From Capsulimonas sp039928515 (GTDB lineage Bacteria > Armatimonadota > Armatimonadia > Armatimonadales > Capsulimonadaceae): 18,082 bases of DNA. This document shows positions 1 through 5,019 of this stretch, in pieces. Under the pieces are notes generated by a model, which saw nothing but the letters and a program-made list of their open reading frames with translations, was not told where the DNA came from and made no database searches. The position numbers and the translations under genes were made by a program. The stretch lies in NCBI RefSeq assembly GCF_039928515.1, contig NZ_JBDSSZ010000016.1; one strand, written 5' to 3'. How positions within the stretch are numbered: position 1 is the first letter of the stretch; each line of letters begins with the position of its first letter.

Positions 1-95
1 GCTACTCGATCACCGGCCCGCTCTACGTAAACGCCAAGTACCAGTTTGTAGACCACGCCGAAGGCGCCACGGTCAATGTGGGACTGCGGTTCTGA
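1..95 (+). CDS. C-terminal tail of an outer-membrane beta-barrel-like protein (partial)
   Basis: Only the last 30 codons are in the window, read in the frame starting at base 3 and ending at TGA 93-95. The peptide alternates polar and hydrophobic residues (LYVNAKYQFV, then ATVNVGLRF) and ends in phenylalanine. A final amphipathic strand with C-terminal Phe is the known recognition signal of the BAM complex for outer-membrane barrels, so this is probably the last two strands of such a protein. The barrel family cannot be told from this length. The stop codon overlaps the beginning of the GC-rich repeat that follows. Confidence 0.55.
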   Translation, partial: YSITGPLYVNAKYQFVDHAEGATVNVGLRF

Positions 96-164
96 GATTC
101 GGTCCCCAGTCCAGATTAAGATTCGGCCCCAGCCCCCAGGATTGGGGGCTGGGGGCCGAATCTT
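95..164. repeat. GC-rich hairpin repeat with a leading partial copy
   Basis: Bases 118-137 and 144-164 form an almost perfect inverted repeat (about 20 bp, one bulged C, loop 138-143) built on the unit AGATTCGGCCCCAGCCCCC. A degenerate direct copy of the same unit (AGATTCGGTCCCCAGTCC) lies just upstream at 95-112 and touches the stop codon of the barrel gene. No T-run follows on either strand, so it is not a standard intrinsic terminator. It could be a REP-like intergenic repeat or a transcript-end stabilising hairpin. Confidence 0.6.
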
Positions 165-171
165 GACACAC

Positions 172-199
172 AAAAAAGCCCGGCTCCATCCGGAGCCGG
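172..199 (-). terminator. Intrinsic terminator of the small minus-strand gene
   Basis: Read on the minus strand, an 8-bp stem CCGGCTCC/GGAGCCGG with a 4-base loop (180-199) is followed by GC and then six T (complement of 172-177). It lies about 75 bases after the stop codon of the gene at 276-542. Confidence 0.85.
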
Positions 200-275
200 A
201 CCCATTACTCTCACCCATCGATTCTCACCCTGTTGCCCGTTCGCGATCAAATAGTACGATTGCGTGTTCGGTATC

Positions 276-542
276 TTATCCCTGCGCCAGTTCGTGCTCA
301 AGAGCGACGCTCTCACCGTCCATCCAGAAGTGCGTGAATGGGCTGGTCGCCATGGTCATCGTGATCAAGTCCACATGCTCCTGAAGGCCCAGCGCCGTGC
401 GAAATTCCAGCGCGGTATCGCCGTCGGAGAAGCACGCCAAGTAGTCGACGCCCTCCTGAAGCAAGCAGATAAACTCCCCGTTCTCTATGTGCTGCAGCGC
501 GTAAATGCGCTGCTTAGTATCCAATTCTGACGTCGACTTCAT
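276..542 (-). CDS. Small protein of unknown function, 88 aa
   Basis: I do not recognise the family. The protein is acidic, has no signal peptide or membrane segment, and reads like a compact alpha/beta domain (for example QHIENGEFICLLQEG, then CFSDGDTALEFRTALG). It looks real for three reasons: ATG at 542 has a strong ribosome-binding site (GGAAGGA a few bases upstream), the stop is followed by a clear intrinsic terminator at 172-199, and a candidate promoter lies upstream. It is a single-gene unit convergent with the barrel gene on its left and divergent from the HAD phosphatase on its right. Confidence 0.7.
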   Translation of the reverse strand: MKSTSELDTKQRIYALQHIENGEFICLLQEGVDYLACFSDGDTALEFRTALGLQEHVDLITMTMATSPFTHFWMDGESVALEHELAQG

Positions 543-660
543 AAGTTTTCCTTCCTGCCTCGCCGGGCCTAAGTCTTACAGACACGGCGGCTCGCGCATC
601 TCTTTCCAGACACCCGATCCGCAATGACCGGCGATTCGGTTTCTTCTCTTAGGTATGTTA

Positions 661-688
661 TTTATACCCTGCCCCCCGGAGCGCCAAA
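661..688 (-). promoter_or_regulatory. Candidate promoter for the small minus-strand gene
   Basis: On the minus strand TTTGGC (683-688) is separated by 16 bases from TATAAA (661-666). This would give a leader of roughly 110 bases before the ATG at 542. The -35 element lies in a short inverted repeat, GCGCCAA-ACT-TTGGCGC (681-697), that might be an operator. The spacing and the -35 match are imperfect. Confidence 0.35.
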
Positions 689-731
689 CTTTGGCGCCAC
701 GGAAGCTCTGATTGCACCCGAATAAGCCGGT

Positions 732-761
732 TTGACTTTCCGGCGATCGGTATGCTACACT
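732..761 (+). promoter_or_regulatory. Promoter of the HAD phosphatase gene, probably leaderless
   Basis: TTGACT (732-737), an 18-base spacer and TACACT (756-761). The -10 box ends 8 bases before ATG 770, so transcription should start at or next to the A of the start codon. No Shine-Dalgarno sequence precedes either ATG 770 or the alternative ATG 752, which agrees with a leaderless mRNA. Confidence 0.55.
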
Positions 762-769
762 TTCGCGAT

Positions 770-1570
770 ATGATTTTCACCACGACTTATGTGTTCGATC
801 TCGACGGGGTCATGTACCTCGGCGACACCAAAATCCCCTACGCCGCAGAGTGTGTTGAGCGCCTGCGAGCGACCGGCAAGAATGTTTTCTTCCTGACCAA
901 CAACTCCGGGCGGACCCGCAAATCGTACTGCGAGAAGCTCAAGTCGGTCAACGGGATCGATGTCCCGGAGTCCGAGATCTTCACGTCGGCTTACGCCACG
1001 TCGCTCTACCTTCATGGTCAAGGCGCTGCGGGTAAGACTGCTTTCGTCATCGGCGAAGCCGGCCTCGCAGCTGAGCTGTCCGAGGTCGGCGGACTGAATA
1101 CGATCACAGTCGCCGATTCTGTCGACCCCAATACCATCGACTACGTTGTCGTCGGCATCGATCGGCAATTCACTTACGATAAACTTCGATTCGCTCATGC
1201 CGCCATTGCGCAGGGCCACGCGCAGTTCATCGCCACAAACCGAGACGCCACCTTCCCAATGGAGCACGGCGAGATCCCCGGAGGCGGCTCCATCGTCGCC
1301 TCCGTCGCGACCGCGACCGGGATTGAACCCATCACGATCGGTAAACCCGAAACGCACGCCTACGAAGCAATTCTGCTGGCGGCCGGCGTAAAGGCCGGCG
1401 ACAGCGTGATGATCGGCGACCGTCTTGATACCGACATCGCCGTCGGTAAGAGGGCTGGCGCGAGAACCGTACTTGTCCTAACAGGCGTCACGAATGCCGA
1501 AACAGCGAAGAACGCTCCCAGCGAATGGCGTCCTGATTTTATTATCGGCGACCTGCGCGATCTGGAATAG
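770..1570 (+). CDS. HAD-superfamily sugar/nucleotide phosphatase, NagD/AraL type
   Basis: Predicted cytoplasmic Mg-dependent phosphohydrolase of the NagD (subfamily IIA) group, 266 aa, a normal length. All four HAD motifs are visible: DLDGV with nucleophile D10 and acid/base D12, TNNS at 43-46, K192 in GKPE, and GDRLDTDI with D217 and D222. The cap region carries the ATNRDATFP segment typical of NagD-like enzymes. Family members hydrolyse small phosphate esters such as UMP or p-nitrophenyl phosphate; the substrate here cannot be read from the sequence. I prefer ATG 770 to the in-frame ATG 752 because the product then begins a few residues before motif I, as usual, and because the -10 box lies between the two ATGs. 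The gene is monocistronic, with a strong terminator 80 bases downstream. Confidence 0.9.
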   Translation: MIFTTTYVFDLDGVMYLGDTKIPYAAECVERLRATGKNVFFLTNNSGRTRKSYCEKLKSVNGIDVPESEIFTSAYATSLYLHGQGAAGKTAFVIGEAGLAAELSEVGGLNTITVADSVDPNTIDYVVVGIDRQFTYDKLRFAHAAIAQGHAQFIATNRDATFPMEHGEIPGGGSIVASVATATGIEPITIGKPETHAYEAILLAAGVKAGDSVMIGDRLDTDIAVGKRAGARTVLVLTGVTNAETAKNAPSEWRPDFIIGDLRDLE

Positions 1571-1646
1571 AGCGAATTCTCTACTTATATTAACGTGACA
1601 CAGCGTCAATTTGTTCCAGCACGCAACAATTTAACCTTCTGTTAAG

Positions 1647-1680
1647 AAAACACCCGGCTTGAGTCGGGTGTTTTATTTTC
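1647..1680 (+). terminator. Strong intrinsic terminator after the HAD phosphatase gene
   Basis: A 12-bp stem (AAAACACCCG arm at 1647-1656, CGGGTGTTTT arm at 1665-1674) with a TTGA loop is followed by TTTTATTTT. The A-rich left flank also makes it usable from the other strand. Confidence 0.9.
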
Positions 1681-1710
1681 TCGCGGGATAATAGGGCGGA
1701 GGGAGCCGTG

Positions 1711-1741
1711 AAAAAGCGGGCTCCGGCAATTGCCGAAACCC
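1711..1741 (-). terminator. Intrinsic terminator after the PilJ-type sensor gene
   Basis: On the minus strand GGGTTTCGGC and GCCGGAGCCC (with two G-U pairs) form a 10-bp stem around an AATT loop, followed by GCTTTTTC. It lies about 80 bases beyond the stop codon at 1822. Confidence 0.75.
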
Positions 1742-1821
1742 GTAAGTCAGGAGGGTTCGTTCATGCGTCCAGCGGGATCCGACGAATCCATTCAGCGGAT
1801 CTTGCCGACGATTTGAGACCG

Positions 1822-2694
1822 CTACCGCAGGACAGGCGATGTGTCCAGGCGGCGGGTGGCCAGCGCCAGATGGGAGCTGGCCTGGGAGAGCTGCGTTTGA
1901 GCGCGCTCCAAACGCGCTTCGACTTCCCGAAAGCGCATCTGCTGGTCCATCATCTCGGATTTTTGTTCTTCCAGTTCCGCATTGCGGCGCTCCAGCAGCG
2001 CATTCTGCCGCAGGACACTCGCCTCGGCCTCCTGCTGCGCGAGCAGCGCATGGCGCACTAGGTTCACAGCCGGGCGGAAGATAAAGATCACCAGCAGCGC
2101 CAGCACCCCTAGAGACGCTCCAAGAAGCCCCATCTCCATCCGCTGGAGGTGTACGACACGCTGCTTAGCTTCCAGATCATATTGCGAAACAAGACGATCC
2201 ATGCCGGTCAGGAACACGTTTTCTTCCTGAAGGATGCGCTGAATATAGGGGGACCACCCTGGGTCTGGAGCGCTGCGATTCGACGCGGCTTCCGCCAGCG
2301 ATCGGGCGTTATCCAGCATGATCTGGTGCGGCCCTTCGATGTCGCTGAACATCACGCGAACGGAGTCACTGTTGCTGCCGGGCAGATCCAACTCCGCGTC
2401 GCCATTTTTGAGACCTCGATGCGAGCGCTCCCAGAGGGAGGCGACTTGCCGAACTTCATCGATCCGCATTTGGCGGCTGCCGGGATCCACGGCGAAGCGG
2501 ATGGCGAGTGCGGCCTTGCAGAGCTTCTGACTGAGCATGCGCTGCCGGCCGGCGATATTGATCACATGAGCGTCGTGCGCCTGCGCGCTCAGGTTACTCT
2601 GTACGAGTGTGTGTTCGGTGACAAGCAAAATCCCGATAATTACAAGAGCCACAATGTAAAGTGCGGTCATCCGACGGGTAATGGGTGTATCCAT
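1822..2694 (-). CDS. Membrane sensor with PilJ/NarX-type periplasmic domain and no output domain
   Basis: The 290-aa product has a transmembrane helix at about 10-26, a periplasmic PilJ-like four-helix domain (about 30-180) with the hallmark INIAGRQRMLSQKLCKAAL segment at 45-63, a second membrane helix at about 187-207 ending in FRPAV, and a charged coiled coil at about 218-275. It then stops: there is no HAMP, methyl-accepting, kinase, GGDEF or PAS domain. PilJ-type domains occur in type IV pilus chemoreceptors and nitrate sensors. I chose ATG 2694, which has GAGGAG 10 bases upstream, over a longer TTG start at 2736. It probably acts by partnering another protein, possibly the kinase upstream on the same strand, from which 291 bases separate it. 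It ends cleanly at its own terminator, so a recent truncation is not evident. Confidence 0.8.
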   Translation of the reverse strand: MDTPITRRMTALYIVALVIIGILLVTEHTLVQSNLSAQAHDAHVINIAGRQRMLSQKLCKAALAIRFAVDPGSRQMRIDEVRQVASLWERSHRGLKNGDAELDLPGSNSDSVRVMFSDIEGPHQIMLDNARSLAEAASNRSAPDPGWSPYIQRILQEENVFLTGMDRLVSQYDLEAKQRVVHLQRMEMGLLGASLGVLALLVIFIFRPAVNLVRHALLAQQEAEASVLRQNALLERRNAELEEQKSEMMDQQMRFREVEARLERAQTQLSQASSHLALATRRLDTSPVLR

Positions 2695-2985
2695 GGCGTT
2701 ATGACTCCTCGGTTCACGCGGGAACCGGAGCGACAACTAGGCTCGCCGTCGAGACCCAGCACCCACTCTGCCTTATGAGAAGAAAGCAGAGGAAGCGAAG
2801 ATCATAAGGAATGGATTGGCGACAGAGCCATGGATTGCCCCAAGCGGACGCTGCGCTGCGGACTTCGTGCGGGGAGTACGAGATGATTGTGCCCCATGGA
2901 TATTTCAAAACGATTTCCAAGGCGCTCAGCATGCAGATAGTTTTGGATCGGAATTCCGACGCTTGGAGTGTAGGCTGAAGCGAGC

Positions 2986-4365
2986 TTACGCCGCGTCTTT
3001 GAACTGCATCGGCGGTGCGGCGCTCTCCTGACTGGACATAGGAAGAGTGATGGTGAACACCGCGCCGTCGTCGTTGTGGACGCCGAGCGTTCCGTGATGT
3101 TTGTCGATAATGCCGTGACTGATCGATAGGCCCAGTCCGGTTCCCTTGCCCACATCCTTGGTGGTGAAAAACGGGTCGAAGATCCGCTCGGCGACCTCAG
3201 ACGGGATGCCCGCGCCGTTATCCCGAAACTCCATCACAACCCACTCCCCTCGCAGATACGTGCGCACAACGATCCGCGCGTCACGGCGTCCCTCCATGGC
3301 GTCGCGGGCATTGGTGATCAAGTTGAGAAACACCTGCTCCAGCTCGTTGGCGTCCGCAAGCACTTCGGGAACTTCGCCCAGCTCCAGCTGAAGCTCGACA
3401 TCGTGCGTGCGCAGCTGCGCGCCGATCAGCAGCAGGCATTCCTGGATAACACTGTTGACGCTGACTTCCTCGAAGGTGTGGGTTCCGGTGCGCGAAAAAC
3501 TGCGAAGATGGTTGATGATCTTCACCATGCGGCTCGTCTGCCCCTCGATCAGGGTCAGATCGGACTGCACGTCTTCGGAGAGACCGGGCTCATCCTGAAG
3601 CTGCTGGGAGACGCCTCGAATAATGGCGATCGGCTGGTTTAGCTCGTGCGCGATCCCGGCGGAGAGCGTGCCCAGCGAGGCCAGTTTCGACGAATGCACC
3701 AGCTGCCGCTCGGCATCGCTGAGCGACGCCTGAGTTTGACGCAAGGCCGACATTCCCAGCTCTTTTAAAATTCGGAAACAGAGCGCCAGCAGCGCCAAGC
3801 CCACTGTGAATATCATCAGCGTCAGCCACACAGAGCGGTGCTGAGTCCGATCCAAATCCTTAATTGCCTGCAGTGCTTCCACATGGTGCTCGCCGGCTTC
3901 CCGGTTGACCAGCATTTCAATGCGCGAAAACGCCGGATCGGCGCGCGCCGCGTCGATGGCGTGCGCTCGGTCCATGCGATGGGCGTCGACTGCGTCGAAC
4001 ATCTCCGAAGAAGCCTTCAGATATTGCTCATGCAGCTTCAGCAGCATGGGAGCAAGAGTGGGATCGTGAACGCCGTCCATATGCGCGGCGGCGCTCAAAT
4101 ACTCCGTCAGCTCCTGAACGGTTTGCCGATACTGTTCGCGCGCTTCCGGAGAAGGCTGCATGAAGTATCGATGCTCGCCCGTCTCCTCCTCGCCTACGGC
4201 GTACCGGGCCTGCTGGTACACATCGCTGATCTCCACAGCCGCGCGGGCGTGCGACGCCAGACGCTGCGTCGTCACGGCGGTCCAGACGGCAAAACTCGCC
4301 AGCGTGAGCAATACCGCCGCCAGACCGAATGACGTGAGACGGCCAACCAAGTGTCGATTATTCAT
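2986..4365 (-). CDS. Membrane-bound sensor histidine kinase
   Basis: 459 aa. A membrane helix at about 11-32 and another at about 179-198 bracket a helical extracytoplasmic sensor of about 145 residues that resembles CHASE3/four-helix-bundle sensors. The cytoplasmic part has the dimerisation/phosphoacceptor helix with H240 (SAGIAHELNQP), the N box NLITNARDAM (348-357), the G1 box DNGAGI (382-387), the F box FDPFF (396-400) and the G2 box GKGTGLGLS (406-414), so it looks catalytically intact. The HELNQP form is typical of NtrB/ZraS/DctB-like kinases. ATG 4365 is chosen because it starts just before the first membrane helix; a longer frame to 4566 would run into the crcB gene. Its ribosome-binding site is weak. 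No response regulator gene is adjacent, so it is an orphan within this window. Confidence 0.88.
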   Translation of the reverse strand: MNNRHLVGRLTSFGLAAVLLTLASFAVWTAVTTQRLASHARAAVEISDVYQQARYAVGEEETGEHRYFMQPSPEAREQYRQTVQELTEYLSAAAHMDGVHDPTLAPMLLKLHEQYLKASSEMFDAVDAHRMDRAHAIDAARADPAFSRIEMLVNREAGEHHVEALQAIKDLDRTQHRSVWLTLMIFTVGLALLALCFRILKELGMSALRQTQASLSDAERQLVHSSKLASLGTLSAGIAHELNQPIAIIRGVSQQLQDEPGLSEDVQSDLTLIEGQTSRMVKIINHLRSFSRTGTHTFEEVSVNSVIQECLLLIGAQLRTHDVELQLELGEVPEVLADANELEQVFLNLITNARDAMEGRRDARIVVRTYLRGEWVVMEFRDNGAGIPSEVAERIFDPFFTTKDVGKGTGLGLSISHGIIDKHHGTLGVHNDDGAVFTITLPMSSQESAAPPMQFKDAA

Positions 4366-4457
4366 GAAGTTCGTATCGATTCCGTGCGAAATGGGCGAGA
4401 CAATTATCTTTATTATGGCCCCACGCTTAGAAATCGTTAGGGAATCGCCCCACTTAT

Positions 4458-4853
4458 CTACCCGCGCGCCAGCGCCGCCGACAGCCACACCGCGAGCTTG
4501 ATTCCCGCCCACACGGCGGCGTAGCCGGCGGCGACGCTGCCGAGCAGGTTCGCCATCGCCTGCCACGACGATGCAAGCCGCGCCGTTTCATATTCGAAGG
4601 TGCTGAATGTGGTGTAGGCGCCGACAAACCCGATGGTAATCAGCGGACGCCAGTTCGGGCTGGTCAGCACCCGCTCCGTCAGCAGCGTCATCACCAGCCC
4701 AAGGATAAACGAGCCGGTCACATTAATCACAAAGGTCCCCCAAGGAAATGTCGCGCCCGGGATCTTATCCATCACCCAGCTTCCCAGCCAATACCGCGCC
4801 AGCGCGCCTACCGCGCCGCCGACGCCGATCAAACATAACTGTCCTGGGGTCAT
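4458..4853 (-). CDS. crcB: Fluoride ion channel FluC/CrcB
   Basis: A 131-aa inner-membrane protein with four predicted helices, the normal length for the dual-topology fluoride channel that exports toxic F-. Family motifs are all present: GGAVGALARY (12-21), FPWGTFVINVTGSF (36-49) with conserved N44, and GFVGAYTTFSTFEYE (75-89), whose F83 and F86 correspond to the phenylalanines lining the fluoride path. ATG 4853 is preceded by AAGGAG and is preferred to an in-frame GTG at 4880, which lies in the T-tract of the upstream terminator. A fluoride riboswitch lies immediately upstream. It is a single gene, so it probably forms the usual antiparallel homodimer. Confidence 0.95.
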   Translation of the reverse strand: MTPGQLCLIGVGGAVGALARYWLGSWVMDKIPGATFPWGTFVINVTGSFILGLVMTLLTERVLTSPNWRPLITIGFVGAYTTFSTFEYETARLASSWQAMANLLGSVAAGYAAVWAGIKLAVWLSAALARG

Positions 4854-4873
4854 AACGTTCTCGCTCCTTGCTG

Positions 4874-4925
4874 AAAACACAAAAAGCTCCTACAACAGTG
4901 GCGTACGCCAGCGCTGTAGGAGCCA
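4874..4925 (-). terminator. Attenuator hairpin of the fluoride riboswitch
   Basis: On the minus strand GCTCCTACA and TGTAGGAGC form a perfect 9-bp outer stem, with an inner TGGC/GCCA stem, followed by TTTTTGTGTTTT. The left arm contains the GGCTCC segment that belongs to the 3' end of the fluoride aptamer, so aptamer folding and termination should be mutually exclusive. This is the usual arrangement of a fluoride ON switch. Confidence 0.9.
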
Positions 4926-4984
4926 TTAGTCGAAAAGTGACGGTTCGGAATGCATCAAGCATCCCCGGCGGGGTCCATCGCCGA
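4914..4984 (-). ncRNA. Fluoride riboswitch aptamer (crcB motif)
   Basis: Read on the minus strand, the RNA begins with CGGCGATGGACCCCGCCG, matching the conserved 5' GGCGATG...CGCC stem-loop of the crcB motif. It continues with a variable hairpin region (4936-4968) and ends with TAATGGCTCCTACAG, the conserved 3' strand. The loop GACCC should form the ligand-binding pseudoknot with GGCTC, although the middle pair is a C-C mismatch. The position directly upstream of crcB and the overlap with an intrinsic terminator support the assignment. Fluoride binding should stabilise the aptamer, prevent the terminator and turn crcB on. Confidence 0.88.
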
Positions 4985-5001
4985 AAATCTATATCTTCGT
5001 A

Positions 5002-5010
5002 ATTATACCA
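5002..5010 (-). promoter_or_regulatory. Extended -10 promoter of the fluoride riboswitch-crcB unit
   Basis: TGGTATAAT on the minus strand is a perfect -10 box with the TGN extension; the TATAAT lies at 5002-5007. It places the transcription start near 4995, about 12 bases before the aptamer. No good -35 is visible, and that region falls inside the last codons of the hydrolase gene ending at 5020. Confidence 0.7.
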
Positions 5011-5019
5011 CGCGCGGGC

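Noticed and set aside
755..1357. A 200-codon minus-strand frame opposite the HAD phosphatase
   Set aside because: It lies entirely antisense to a gene with all family motifs intact; its composition is that of a GC-rich shadow frame.
1690..1760. A riboswitch-like stretch on the plus strand: CCCGTAAGTCAGGAG at 1739-1753 recalls the 3' end of cobalamin riboswitch regions, next to several hairpins
   Set aside because: The other conserved cobalamin boxes are absent, no plus-strand gene follows, and the hairpins are better explained as the minus-strand terminator of the PilJ-type gene.
2714..2932. A 72-codon minus-strand frame in the gap between kinase and PilJ-type sensor
   Set aside because: No convincing ribosome-binding site, unusual cysteine/tryptophan-rich composition, and it overlaps the region upstream of the sensor start. 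I see no gene in 2695-2985.
4765..4962. A 65-codon open frame on the minus strand across the crcB leader
   Set aside because: It runs through the fluoride aptamer and terminator and out of frame into crcB; the RNA explanation is far stronger.
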